From Mixia osmundae IAM 14324 (Eukaryota; Basidiomycota; Mixiomycetes; Mixiales; Mixiaceae): a stretch of DNA of 64,000 bases. The translations under genes were made by a program, and so were the position numbers. The stretch covers positions 1,605,361 through 1,669,360 of the forward strand of contig NW_014575563.1 of the NCBI RefSeq assembly GCF_000708205.1. The letters are read 5' to 3'. Shown here piece by piece: positions 1-10,959 of this stretch. A model generated the notes under the pieces. It had not been told where the DNA came from and did no database searches. It saw only the letters and a program-made list of their open reading frames with translations. Each line of letters opens with the position of its first letter. Position 1 is the stretch's first letter.

Positions 1-1
1 T

Positions 2-1355
2 GCACTCATCAGCGCTTCGCTCGTCGCTGCCAACCCTGTGAATACCTTTCCTGATTGTTCGAGCTTTGTTTGTCTGACGAAGCTTTGTGCCAGAGCGGCG
101 GTGATCAAGTCGGCAATGTTCTCGTTGAACGCGCTCCAGCCGGTCACGAAGATCTCTGCGCAAAGAATCCCACGCATCCCACGTGTCGCGTCCCGCACGA
201 CGCAGCGGTAGATCAATCGGCATCCGTGCGCGGCGACGCTTGCGTTGTTGTGCCCTTCTTCTGTCATCACAAGATCAGCAAGCGCAGCCTCATTCATGTC
301 TGGTGGTGCCACCACTTCCCTGACGCCTGCGTTCACAAGAGAGCTGCATGGATTGCACAGGAAAAGCTCTGCAGTCGATGCCCTCATTGTGAGGAGTGTA
401 AATCGCCTCCAGAGTCGAAGACTCTGGAAGAAGCACAGCTCGAGCGCGATCTCCACGACTGCATGACCTGGCCGGCTACATGCAACCAGAAACGCTCACC
501 CACCGTGCCTCCTCTCTGCTCCAAGGGCGGAGGCGGCATACACGGTTGCCGCGAGGAGTCGACCGAGGCTCGCGACGTCGAACCGGCCGTGCATGACGAT
601 ACCTGTCCCATCCTCGGTGGCTGCAAGGGCGAGAAGCACCATGGCAAGCGCGAACCAAACGACGGCTCGTGTGATCCCACACTTCCTCCTAGCAAAGGTG
701 GCTGCTCTCGTCATGTCGATCGCGCTGTCCAGCCAGACGATGAAAGGCCTCCGCACGACGATGTATGCAATCCCAACATTCCTCCCAGCCGAGGCGGTTG
801 CCTTCGTCTTGTTGATCGCAGCGAGAGTCTCTGCGAACCCACTGGAACAGCCTGCACGCTCGACGATCAGCCTGCCTCGGTCATCGGCACACTCGTCGAA
901 CCGCATGATGGCATGCAGATCAAGAACTGCAAGTCTGGCGCACTCTCTCTCGATGTCGAACTCGACAATATCCCCGAATTTGCCGATACGATTGCTTTCA
1001 ACCTTTCCCCCTTCTGGCGTGGCGCTGGCAAGACTCCCATCTACACAGACATTGTAAGTCTTTCGGTCCCTTGACGTGAGGTAGCTCACATGTCGGCAGG
1101 AATGGTCAAAGTGGACTCATTTGCCCATCAACACCGCCAAGCGCTCTTTCAAGGGCTCGCTGCCTCTGCCTGCTCTCTACAGTGGCAAGAACAGTGAGTG
1201 ACAAACACATCGCCTCGTACTGAAGCTAAAGCATTCGTACAGTGTTCTCGTACACGTTGACCTCGTCAGTTGGCAAATTGCTTCCTGGTCCCAAGATCCA
1301 GAACCCACCGACGCAGACTGGCGGTGCTCTTACGCTCATCGCTCGAGCATGTTGA
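2..1355 (+). CDS. Cys-rich secreted protein with internal repeats, 5' partial
   Basis: Not recognised. The window opens inside an apparent signal peptide (ALISASLVAANP) in frame 2; the rest is in frame 1, so an intron is needed near the start, best at 101-165. Later introns are clear: 1054-1099 and 1194-1242, giving exons to 1053, 1100-1193 and 1243-1355 (TGA). The middle holds repeated cysteine units, for example CDPTLPPSKGGC followed by CNPNIPPSRGGC, each near a VDR tripeptide. The last 100 residues lack this pattern and look like a compact beta-rich domain. Likely secreted or cell-wall associated; function unknown. The start codon is upstream of the window and the first splice is tentative. 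Confidence 0.6.
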
Positions 1356-1471
1356 TCCCTCTAAATGCAAGCCCGTCCAGCCTGCGTTCGAGCACGTGCA
1401 GCAGAAGTCGCGTTTTGTAATTTCGACGTGGGCGCGATAGTCGTGTGCCGATCCTGCCTGATCACACATGC

Positions 1472-3047
1472 ATGAGGGAGCGACACAAGAGCTCGGACGG
1501 AGCTGTGCATGCGAGCGGCCGATATGAGTTGCTACCGACCGCGGTTGATCCGGCTGAGAGGCCAGCAGAACGCTCAGAAGTCGAGTTGCTCAGCAGGCGA
1601 CCGTGGCTCAAAACGCTGGCGCTGCTGCTGCTCACAATCTGCGCACTGATCGGTCTACTCGCAACACTAGGCAGAGTGACCCATAGTGGCACGAGCAACG
1701 GAGGAGAGAGACTCGAAGTCGTGTCAGCTTTGCCGAACCAGAGTTCTGGGGAACTGCCTGATGGCACGCTGCGAGGCTCTCTCGATGCCGCTCTGCCACT
1801 GTGTCAGCGCACGCTACTCTATTCCTTTGCAGGCAGGTTTCGCGGGCGTCGGAAGGTTGAGCTGACACGGATTGACAGGACTGCATGGCTTTGCGAGCGA
1901 GTACATGTCATTCCTGCGAGTGGCCGTACTGGCTCAACGCTTCAACTACACCCTCTTGGTCGATGATCATGCGTGGAACTACGGCAAGATGTCAGACTAC
2001 TTTGATCTGCCTGCTCTCGATTGCAGACTCCCTCGACGGTGGGAAAGCATCAAACGGCCACGGATGAGCTACAACAACGCGACGAACGATCTTACTATGC
2101 CCTCTTGGCTTGTGCATAATCATGTAAGATACAAGCGAGATTTTCGCTATCTCGATCAGCTCTTTCTTGCAAATTACGTCGAGCCGGCCGACCTGGCATC
2201 GCTGCACGAACGCGATGTGCTCGAATTTCCTAGACCGGCGCCTCTGTCCGCTCAAGCAACGATCGAGCCTGCATTCGTGAACGCGTTGGATGAGCTCGGT
2301 CGTGTTGCGCACATCTACTGGCAACCGAACGTTGCTGTCCGAGCGAAGATGGCAGCACTTGAGAGACGAGAGTTTTGGCAGAGCAAGCGCGTGCTGGGCG
2401 CGCACATCAGACTAGGCGACAAGTCCAAAGAGTCCGCTGGCATATCGCCGCTTCACCTCTTCTCGAAACACTCAGCATCGTATAAAGCGATAGCACAGCG
2501 CATTGCACTACGACCAAAACCAGAAGCAAAGCTAACCGCGCAGGTCGCGGCAATCTACCTTGAAGCGGCTTCAGACATTCTAGATTCCCTTCGTCAGCCT
2601 GCTAGGTATCTCAGACGGCTGCAAAGGCGGCAGGAAACGAGCACGACGCTGCTCATCATGAGCGATGCAGCGACGGCTGTCGACGATTTGCGCAGCTTCT
2701 CGACCCATCCGGAGCTGAACGTCCAATCCACGCAAGGAAGCCCAGACGAGAGCACACAGCAAGAAAAGCCGCGCAGCTGGATCCGCGTAGCGATCGATCG
2801 CCTACTTCGAAGGGCACAAGGCTTTCACGAGAGCGCCTGGAATCGGCTTCCAGAGGACGAGCGGGTTGCGAGAACGAGCGAGATGATCAGCGACATCACG
2901 GTCATCACGAGACGATGCAATGGCTTTGTCGCAGCAGGCTCGTCCAATGTCGCCCGACTTATGACCGTGCTCGCGATCGACAAGGCAAAACTTGGTTTAG
3001 TGCGCAGTATTGACGTCCGTATTTTCCCTACTGCCATCTATCAATGA
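1472..3047 (+). CDS. Type II membrane fucosyltransferase-like protein
   Basis: 509 aa in two exons, 1472-1832 and 1879-3047. A single membrane anchor near residues 50-75 (LALLLLTICALIGLLATL) follows a short cytoplasmic tail, so the catalytic part would face the Golgi lumen. The lumenal part has GLHGFASEYMSFLRVA near the start and GAHIRLGDK in the middle, resembling the GDP-binding HxR motif of GT23/O-fucosyltransferase-like enzymes; the exact donor and acceptor are unknown. The reading frame across the intron is restored only with a GC donor (CAG|GCAGGT, intron 1833-1878, 46 nt); the adjacent GT at 1837 gives the wrong frame. The start at 1472 is the first ATG in frame. Confidence 0.75.
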
Positions 3048-3109
3048 CAACGAGGTAGGTGTGACATGTTGTACATTGCACTGCAGACACGCATACGATC
3101 CTCTTCTCA

Positions 3110-3386
3110 TCATAGCTTTCGTCTATCCGGTATCGGCGATCTCGTGTCTGCTTGTGCCTCTTTCATCTCCGGTGGGCCCGTCAGCTTGCCCTCTAGCTTC
3201 TCCGCCTTCCACGTTCCATCGGTGTCGTGCGCATATTGATGTAGTATAGGCTTGTAGACGTAGTACCCCACAGCGACGCCTATATGTCGCTTGTCAGAAA
3301 GAGCCGAAAGCAGGCATTTGTCTAGACTCGCCCGTGAAGATCGTCAGGGCTGGTACCACAATCTTGCCGCCTAGCGGTCCAGTCAT
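3110..3386 (-). CDS. Small single-span membrane protein, 74 aa
   Basis: Two exons, 3332-3386 and 3110-3279, code for a 74-aa protein. After MTGPLGGKIVVPALTIFTG comes VAVGYYVYKPIL, together one membrane helix, then a charged soluble tail ending PDRRKL. The layout (tiny N-terminal part, one helix, 40-residue basic/acidic tail) resembles small accessory subunits of the mitochondrial inner membrane, but I cannot name the family. The intron 3280-3331 (52 nt) works only with a GC donor (GCGAGT) and a TATAG acceptor. A stop lies in frame upstream of the ATG. It runs in the same direction as the PB1-like gene upstream. Confidence 0.6.
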
Positions 3387-3606
3387 TGGAGCAGTCTACA
3401 AGCTCAACGACACTGTCGGAGATCGAGCGAAGTGCCAACAAAGGAGACAAAGATCTAAAGATCGACGCGCGTCATATGTGTTGCGCGTTCTGATCACGAG
3501 CAACTGGCACGGGACAATCACACTCTGGAGGAACAACATATACATTTGAGTGGTCGTGAGCAGTTTACACATTGCTACGATGGGTGTTGCCAATGATAGC
3601 CTGACT

Positions 3607-5103
3607 TCAATATTCTTCATCGCAATCGAAGTCAGAGTCGACAGGCATGCGATGGCTGGGACGTGAGCCGTGATGATGCTCATGACGCCCATGACGCTCG
3701 CGAGGAGGCTCGTGATGGTCGCGACGACCTCTGCCGTGGGGCATGCCATGGGGACCATGGCAACCGTGGCGACGGCCAGGGAAATCACCGCGAGGACCGC
3801 TATGAGGAGGTCCATGGAAGGGCGAGTGACGAGGTGGGCCATCGAATTCTGGCTCTCCTGGCGGACCGTGGTGAGGCGGTGCGTGATGAGGGCCCCCGAA
3901 AGGCGGATGGGGTGCAAAAGGTGGGTGAGGAGGTCCGCCGAACATCTGGACGAGGAACGGTGGCATGCCGAAAGTCGCGGGCGGAGGTACTTGTCCGTGG
4001 CGGTGCGGTGGACCAGCACGATGAGGTGGAGGCGGCGGGTGTCCATGACCGAAGTGTGCACGTCCGTGGTGTCTCGGCATGCCAGGGAAAGGTGGTTCTT
4101 CGCCAGCACGTGTTTGTCCGAGTGCGCCTTGGATGACCTGCCCGATGCTTTCGATGATATTGCGCGAGAGATCAGACGCATTGCGGGTTGGTTCACCTTC
4201 TAGATCACTCTCGCTATCGGAAACAGTAGGAGCGACAGTGTCTGCTGCAAGATCGAGTGCGTCGCTGACGATCGCCTGGACAGCAGTCTGCAGTTCTGGA
4301 CCTGCCTGATCGACGATGCCTCGGATGGAGTTGATGAAGCTTTCGACAGACGAGCCGAGGTCGCTAGGAGGACCATCACGAGGCCCACGTCGCGAGTGGT
4401 CGTGATGACCGTGCCAGGGTCCTCTTCCACGTCCGCCTCTCGGACCGCCACGACCACCACGGCCACTGCGACCATGACCAGGGTGAGGACCAGTAGGCGG
4501 CTCGAGGGGCATCTCAGGAGGGTCGTCATTCGAAGGGCCGCCGAGGACTGGCTTGTCGAGCTGAAGGAGTTCGAAACGAATGACAAAGGGCTTGTCTTGC
4601 TTTTCAGAGGCGAGGTAGTCGATAAGCGTTTGGTGATCTTTGTCGTCATAGCTTGCGCTATACGAGGTATAGCACTCGCGCAGTTCGGCATCAGTTGATC
4701 TGTTCCAGACTTCTTCGTTAGCCAAGCGCATCAACGTACAAACAGATGCGTACACTGCAATCTCGTCGCCATCTTCGTCGGTCCATGTGACGCCGAAGCG
4801 ACGGGCAGGTTCGGTAGGACAGTAGAGTCGAATAGCGCGAGCAAGCATTGGCCAGGTCGGCTTGTCACTCTCGCTCGCGGCGAACGAGATCTTCCTGGTG
4901 ATGCGTTCCTGATTGTCGTGTACGTGCGCCGGACCAGAAATCTTGAAAACGACATTCTTGGCGGTGCTGTCCAGCGCAGTCGAAGCCATTGCGTTTGCTA
5001 TCTCGTCGGCGGGTGAATGGTGCGATCCTGGCGAGCTAAGATCCGAGTCCTCACCGAGTACGAGGATGCTTTCTTCGAGGGCTTCTTGAGCTTGCATGCT
5101 CAT
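3607..5103 (-). CDS. PB1-like domain protein with His/Gly/Pro-rich tail
   Basis: Single exon, 498 aa. Residues about 48-180 read like a PB1 domain: a beta-hairpin (NVVFKISG, ITRKISFA), a helix (WPMLARAIRLYC), then VTWTDEDGDEIAVYAS, which matches the OPCA-type acidic motif, and a last strand (FVIRFELLQL). Residues 190-240 are a Gly/Arg-rich stretch (RSGRGGRGGPRGGRGRG). The last 170 residues are a low-complexity His/Pro/Gly region ending in an acidic tip. PB1 domains mediate pairing with other PB1 proteins, as in autophagy receptors and signalling scaffolds; the partner here is unknown. No ZZ or UBA domain is visible. Start at 5103; a second ATG lies two codons in. Confidence 0.7.
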   Translation of the reverse strand: MSMQAQEALEESILVLGEDSDLSSPGSHHSPADEIANAMASTALDSTAKNVVFKISGPAHVHDNQERITRKISFAASESDKPTWPMLARAIRLYCPTEPARRFGVTWTDEDGDEIAVYASVCTLMRLANEEVWNRSTDAELRECYTSYSASYDDKDHQTLIDYLASEKQDKPFVIRFELLQLDKPVLGGPSNDDPPEMPLEPPTGPHPGHGRSGRGGRGGPRGGRGRGPWHGHHDHSRRGPRDGPPSDLGSSVESFINSIRGIVDQAGPELQTAVQAIVSDALDLAADTVAPTVSDSESDLEGEPTRNASDLSRNIIESIGQVIQGALGQTRAGEEPPFPGMPRHHGRAHFGHGHPPPPPHRAGPPHRHGQVPPPATFGMPPFLVQMFGGPPHPPFAPHPPFGGPHHAPPHHGPPGEPEFDGPPRHSPFHGPPHSGPRGDFPGRRHGCHGPHGMPHGRGRRDHHEPPRERHGRHEHHHGSRPSHRMPVDSDFDCDEEY

Positions 5104-5963
5104 GACAGGAGGTGGGAGGATTGCTTGGCTTTATATGGGTCGCAATCGAGTCACAGGGTGCTGCGGATTGATCGCGCTCCACGGTGACTGCGGGCGGCGC
5201 TCGAGCCTTCTCGACGGTTTGCATCGGTTCACGAGGCGACCGCCGTGACTGCGCTCTGCGGGTGCAGTGACCCGACAGCACTTGCCAAGCGCTCACGAGC
5301 GAAGACGGTGTGACGAGCCTGAATGACGCTGTTGAGCGCTTCCTGAGCCAAGCATCGCCACGTGGGCATGAGCGATAGTTTTGACGCGCTTCTTCACATG
5401 AAAAGGAAGCACGCTCGCTCGACGACGACGGTCGTAAATTGGACACGGACTGAGCTGCATCCTTCGCAGGGCTATACCCGCACGGCATCAGTTGGATTGA
5501 CAGGCCGGCGACCAGATAGCGTCGGCTGACGCGACACCACGAAGCCTCGCGCGAAATACTGCTCGAACGGCAGGCATACGCCGCCAAGACTTTCCTCACG
5601 TGGGCTGCGAGTGGACATCGAGCGAACGAGAGGCAAGAGCGGCTGTACTTACCTTCCAGCATCGTGGATCATCGTCATAGACCGTCGCCGAAGCGAGCTC
5701 CATGCTGGTCGGCTATTCATAAATTTGCGCTGCTAGGCAGCATTGCGTAAACCAGGGCGACAGCGGCATTGGCTTTGCGCTGCTTGCACCATTGAGCATT
5801 CGAAAGCCATTGGCTGAACTATCAGAGCCGACATCTGTCAACTCGGGAGCAGGCTCGTCAATGCTGTAGAGCCTAACGCCGTCTCTTCGGTTTTGCACAG
5901 TCCTGACATCACAACTACGGCCACTATAGCCGGAGAGCAAGCAGACAACTAGACAGCAGCAGC
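5104..5963. other. Divergent intergenic region, 860 bp
   Basis: Lies between the divergent PB1-like and Prm10-like genes and should hold both promoters. Apart from the TATA-like element at 5129-5136 I see no repeat or clear motif. A 203-codon open frame on the minus strand (5051-5662) overlaps the start of the PB1-like gene, has no recognisable domain, and is probably chance. Confidence 0.5.
5129..5136 (-). promoter_or_regulatory. TATA-like element upstream of the PB1-like gene
   Basis: On the minus strand the sequence reads ATATAAAG, 26-33 nt before the ATG at 5103. The spacing would leave a very short 5' leader, so it may be a TATA box or only an AT-rich patch. Confidence 0.35.
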
Positions 5964-8900
5964 ATGACCGATCGAGGGCCGCCCAGAGCTAGTCCACTGG
6001 CCGGCTTAGGCGAATCAGAAGCGGCGGACGAGCTCAGCGGTCGCATATCGCCACCGCGACAGCTTGACGGCGTGCCTTCTATCCGCGTCGAGCCAACGCT
6101 CTTTCGCGAAGCAGACATAGCGCTTGAGACACTCAATGCCCCTCAACTCCCAGCTTTGGCTGAGGCCGACGTCAGGCTAGGCAGTGGCGCTGCGTTCGGG
6201 CGGAGTAGGTCAATTGCGCGTTTAGATCAACTCGCGCCAGATCACTTGCCTGCGGGAGGCTCGGAGGATCCTCCGGGAGATGACTCCCCGCAGTCTGTAG
6301 AAGAAGAAAGCCAGAATCCGCCAGTGCGGATGCCGACCGCGCAAGACTTTGCGACGCGGACTCATCGTTCAAGCTCAGCTAGCGCGATGGGCTCGGCATC
6401 TGCGCCCGCAGCCGGACAGCTGCAGCTGCCACAACCGGCGGTCGTTCAAGCCAAGCGACGCGTACAGTGGGTAGGTATTATGGATGGACTAAATCATGAC
6501 CATCATGAAAGGCGGCCAAACGAACCCTCGGGACACCATCCTCTCAGCAGAGAGAATTCGCTTTCGAGCTCGGCGGGTGCAAAGTCAGATGCCCCAAGCG
6601 GGTCCAATAGTGTCGACGGAGGTCATGTGGCGCTGACAATGCCGACTCCGTCTCCGATGGGCGAGCAGCCTAGAGGCGACAAGCCTGGCTTTTTCGATGC
6701 GTGGGCGGATCGCACTCACAGTAAGTCGTAGTGACGATTGTGCGACTTTACTGAGGCCGTAAGCAGACGAAAGCTCTGGGTTGAGATCCGGTCAGACGAC
6801 GCCAGGCACACCGCCGAGTGGGATGACGACACCAGCTACCTCCCGTCCTGGCACGCCAGACTCTGACATTGACATAGTGCGCACGCTTCCTGACCACAGC
6901 TGACCGAGGCTTATTGGCACGTAGATTGATGGCGAGCGCGATGGGTTACCAACGAATCAGTCGCAATCTCGGCAGAACAAGATGTTCACTCGTCAGGCTG
7001 CTAAGCTAGTGGCTGTACACAAAGCCAAGGGGCGGTTTACAGCGCTCGCAGAACGCGCGCGAGCAAACAATGCCGGCAAGGAGCACAAGGCCAAGACAAA
7101 GGAAGAACTTATTCAGGAGTTAGCACCACCAGGTCCCGATTTCGGCATTCTCAGCAACATCTTGAGACGGGCCAAATCCAACGAGTCCGAAGGCGCTGAC
7201 GCGAGCTCCCCATCGGAACGAGACTCGGAGAAGACAATCACCGAGCCCTTGCCGGCTGTTCCAAGAGCGCCTGCGCCGCAGCCGCCTGCGCAAAGTCACG
7301 AAGATCGACGTCGGGAGCAGCGCGAGCAGCGGCAAGCTCGACCGGGAGGCACCGGAGTCCTGTCTTCGCTGCTACGCCTGTACGAGCTGCCTGCATCGGC
7401 TGTCTCATCATCAGCTACGCTCGTTGCGGACAACTTTGCCGGCCGACGTGGCCGCGATTCCCGGCGCAATTCAGATGACCCTGCGATCAGTCGGACACAT
7501 TCAGAAAGTGATGCTACACGACTGGGCGCCGAAGTTGGTCGTGCCTTCAGATCGGTTGCCACAGGCACTCTGCAAGGTCTTGGCAAGGCAACGGCTGGCG
7601 GCGTCTCGGGCGTCGAGAAGGCAGCTAATTCGATCGGTATTGAGGGAGAGGCGACGCGACCGGCGGCCGCTCGTTCGGGCGCAGGTGTCTTTGGCGCTTT
7701 GCAAGCTTCGGCTTTCAATCTCTCTGGCGTTGCCACACCGACAGGCAGCTCCGTCGCTCCCAATCCCAATAAGAGCGGCTTCAGGATATCTCGCTACCAC
7801 CGCGATCAGGCGGTCGAGTCCAATGACTCGCCTTTGGCGCATACGCCTGGCAGCACTTCTCCTGTTGAGACGCCTTCGCGCAACCAGTCAGACAGCAACT
7901 TGGCGGGTATGCACAAGACTCAGAGAGCCTTTTCACACGCCAGCCGCTCGGCGAGTCACCTCTCCCTCGGCAATCTGGGAGAATTCATGGATCCCAAGAA
8001 GTTTCACAACGAAAGCGCAGTTCTCAAGCATCGTCGCACTGCATCTGGTACTGCTTCGCCTGCCGAATACGTAGAGAAAGAGCGAGCAAAGCACGGTTTA
8101 CCAGCTACCCCGGGCCGTCACAAACGAGACAAGAGACGACAGGAAGAAATCTTCATCACAATGCACGTCGCCGCCATTTTGCAACGACAAGACTTCGTCC
8201 TCCGATTGGCGCGCGCGCTCATGATGTTCGGCGGACCGTCACATCGCATCGAATCACAGATCCAAGCGACGGCAAAAGTGCTCGATCTGCAATGTCAAGT
8301 CATCTACTTGCTCAACTTCATGATCATCTCCTTCGCAGACGAAGACACGCACACGAACGAAATCAAGTTTATCAAGCAGAATGCAGCACTCGATCTTGGC
8401 AAGCTGACCGAGATTGCTACGCTCCATTATGAGGTGATGCACGATCAGATCGGCGTCGAGGAGGCTTCCGCCGAGATGAGCAAGCTGATGAAGATGAAAC
8501 CGACCTACACGAACTGGCAATTCGTATTGATTGGCGGTTTGTGCTCCCTCTTCATCGGTATCGCCTCTTTCGACGCGAGCGTCGTCGACTTTCTTGCCAG
8601 CTTTATCCTCGGCGGTCTCGTCGTCGCCGTTCAGTGCTTCGTTGCCACAAAGTCGGACATCTTGTCGAACATCTTCGAGATTGCTATGGCCGCTCTGTGC
8701 GCTTTCATCGCTGCTGCTCTCGCGTCCACAAAGATCTTCTGCTTCTCTGCCATTATCTCGAGCTCGATCGTGCTTATCCTCCCCGGCTGGCTCGTATGCA
8801 ACGCCGCACTCGAACTACAGGCACGATCCATTGTGTGCGGATCTGTCCGTCTCGTGTTCTCTGTGATCTACGCTCTCTTCTTGGGTATGTCTGACCTTCA

Positions 8901-9591
8901 TTGGGTGGACACGAGCTGACTGGCTTGCAGGATTCGGCATTGGTATTGGAGGTCAGTTCTGGCGGCTCGTATCGGGCGATTCGGTCGTCACGGGACCACA
9001 GACCAACTCTTGCTCGATCGCCCACGGCCTGCAAGGCGACGAGACGAGCGTGCCGATCTGGCGTTCTCACATTTCGCTATGGTTCGCCTTCCTTGCGGTG
9101 CCCGGCTACGCGTTCTGTCTAGCTCTTAGAAATTCGGCGAGACTTAGAAGCAAGGAATTGCCGGTCATGGTCGTCTTTGCGTCGATTGGGTGGACGACAA
9201 ATCACTTTGCCAGTATTGGCTTCCCTAATCGATCCGACATTTCCAGCGCGCTCGGTGCACTTGCTGTCGGCTTACTGGGCAATGTCTACGGCAAACTCTT
9301 CCAAGGAACCGCCTTTATTGTCACCATCGTGCCAGTTTTATTCCAACTGCCCAGTGGACTCAGTAACGGTGGACTGCTCATCTTCGCTTCCACTACGGAT
9401 TCGACGACCTCGTTCAGTTCGGGCTTTGCAGTCGGAGAGCAGCTCGTGCAAGTCTCCATCGGCTTGGTACGTCTGGTGGCAAATGTAGCAGATCCACTGC
9501 TGACCTTGTGCCGCAGACATTCGGCCTCTTCGTCGCCCTCGTACTGGTCTATCCTTTCGGTAAGCGAAGGGGCGGCCTATTCACTTTCTGA
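5964..9591 (+). CDS. Prm10-like ThrE-family (DUF1212) membrane transporter
   Basis: 1145 aa in five exons: 5964-6720, 6767-6876, 6925-8884, 8931-9466, 9517-9591. The first 700 residues are a Ser/Pro-rich hydrophilic region. The ThrE domain starts at HVAAILQRQDFVLRLARALM with FGGPSHRIE, followed by about ten membrane helices in two sets. The family includes yeast pheromone-regulated membrane protein 10 and bacterial threonine/serine exporters; the substrate in fungi is not established. The C-terminus reads YPFGKRRGGLFTF then stop, the usual end of fungal members, so I read through the GTAAG after YPF rather than splicing it. All four introns are 46-50 nt with GT-AG ends. Confidence 0.85.
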
Positions 9592-9781
9592 ACACATTGC
9601 AACGTTAGCATTTCGCATCCTCATTCGCATCTGCATTTAGACTTTGACGACGCATGGACATTCATTAGACCATTTGTACCTGCACAGCCTGCACAAGAAC
9701 GCATTGCTTTTCATACGGAGATCCGTGTTCACGCTGCGTATTCGATGGAGTGATGTTTCATGCATCCTTGGACATGTTGGG

Positions 9782-10648
9782 CTAAGCTCTTGTGTGTACT
9801 TTGAGAAAGGCGCGAATAGGCTCGACAGCCTCGTCAAGATGCGTCTCGAGAAGGAAGTGACCGCCCTCAATGAACGTGATCTTGGCGTTGGGCAGATCAC
9901 GCTTAAAAGACTCTGCGCCGGGCGGGATGAAGACAGGATCGTTCTTGCCCCATATAGCCAAGAGAGGAGGCTGATGCTTTCTGAAGTAGGCGTGGAAGTC
10001 AGGGTACATCGTGACGTTCATACGATAGTCATAGAAGAGGTCGAGTTGAATATCAGCATTGCCGGGACGATCGAGAAGTGCCTTGTCGAGTGTGTATGTG
10101 GCCGGGTCCACAGCTTCGGGATGCGCTTCGCCAGCCTCGTATTGGAAGCGAGTAGTCTCAAAAGTAAGCAGAGCGCGGATTGCCTCGCGTTGCTCAGCTT
10201 TGCCGTCCTGCCAGTATGCTCTGAGGCCACTGTCAGCCCAGAATGCGCCGAATCCCTCCTCGTAGGCATTGCCGTTTTGAGAGATGATGCTTGTGATGGC
10301 TTCGGGACGGGCCAGTGCTAGTCTGTAGCCAGTAGGAGCGCCATAGTCGAAGACGTAGACAGAGAAGCGCTTGATAGCGAGTGCGTCAACGAAGGCGCCA
10401 ATGCTCTTTGCGAGGTTGTCAAAGCTGTAGACATATTTGCGCTCATCAGGCACCTTCGTGAACCCGAAGCCTGGCAGATCTGGCGCGATGACTCTGTACT
10501 CTGAAGCGAGGGCTGGGATCAAGTTGCGATACTGGAAAGAGCTTGAGGGGAAACCGTGCAAGAGCAGCACGACGGGAGCGCTTTTATCGCCCTGCTCGCG
10601 ATAGAAGAATTTGATGCCATCGGCTTCGATTTGCTTGACCTCTGCCAT
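9782..10648 (-). CDS. Alpha/beta hydrolase, epoxide hydrolase/dehalogenase-like
   Basis: Single exon, 288 aa from the ATG at 10648; an in-frame ATG at 10708 would add 20 residues. The fold motifs are in order: LLLHGFPSSSFQYRNLIP (oxyanion HGFP), YVFDYGAP with Asp as nucleophile rather than Ser, GKNDPVFIPPG with the acidic residue, and EGGHFLLE with the catalytic His. An Asp nucleophile with HGFP places it with epoxide hydrolases and haloalkane dehalogenases. The absence of introns in an intron-rich window and the bacterial look of the family make horizontal origin possible, though unproven. The physiological substrate is unknown. Confidence 0.8.
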   Translation of the reverse strand: MAEVKQIEADGIKFFYREQGDKSAPVVLLLHGFPSSSFQYRNLIPALASEYRVIAPDLPGFGFTKVPDERKYVYSFDNLAKSIGAFVDALAIKRFSVYVFDYGAPTGYRLALARPEAITSIISQNGNAYEEGFGAFWADSGLRAYWQDGKAEQREAIRALLTFETTRFQYEAGEAHPEAVDPATYTLDKALLDRPGNADIQLDLFYDYRMNVTMYPDFHAYFRKHQPPLLAIWGKNDPVFIPPGAESFKRDLPNAKITFIEGGHFLLETHLDEAVEPIRAFLKVHTRA

Positions 10649-10959
10649 CTTGTCCTGGTCTTCAGCTCCATCAGTGCCAGTGCTATATACCTTGTGCTGA
10701 ATCAGCAAAGGAGGTGAGGAGTTGGAGAATGCTTAGTCAGCCCAATGACGACGGTATCGATCGCGCGACGAACCACGCGACTGCGCGCTAGAGTCTCTCC
10801 CGCCCATCCCGAACTTCGATGCCAGGCACTCTCCGCATCAAGTTGCAGACATTGCATCATATGTTCGAGCCAGCTGAGTCAGCGTACACCGTTTTGCTTC
10901 TGCTCCAGAAGCGCATAAATCTCGGAAACATTTGCCTGCCTGATCCAGAAGCGCACAAG
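10649..10959. other. Divergent intergenic region, about 310 bp
   Basis: Lies between the hydrolase and the carbonic anhydrase, which point away from each other. An open frame from 10819 is in frame with the carbonic anhydrase start and could extend its N-terminus by 47 residues, but nothing in it resembles the family. No other feature seen. Confidence 0.4.

Noticed and set aside
496-1089. 197-codon frame antisense to the Cys-rich gene
   Set aside because: The plus strand has repeated Cys motifs and two good introns; the antisense frame looks like a mirror of the biased codon use.
1837-1878. GT-AG intron starting at 1837 in the fucosyltransferase-like gene
   Set aside because: It is a multiple of three and keeps the wrong frame; the GC donor four bases earlier joins FAG to LHGFASE correctly.
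3663-4203. Two long frames antisense to the PB1-like gene
   Set aside because: They mirror the His/Pro/Gly low-complexity tail; composition explains them.
5051-5662. 203-codon frame on the minus strand upstream of the PB1-like gene
   Set aside because: It overlaps the real start in another frame and shows no recognisable motif or splice signal.
9592-9640. Extra splice to extend the Prm10-like protein to 9640
   Set aside because: Reading straight on gives the conserved C-terminus GLFTF and a stop at 9591.
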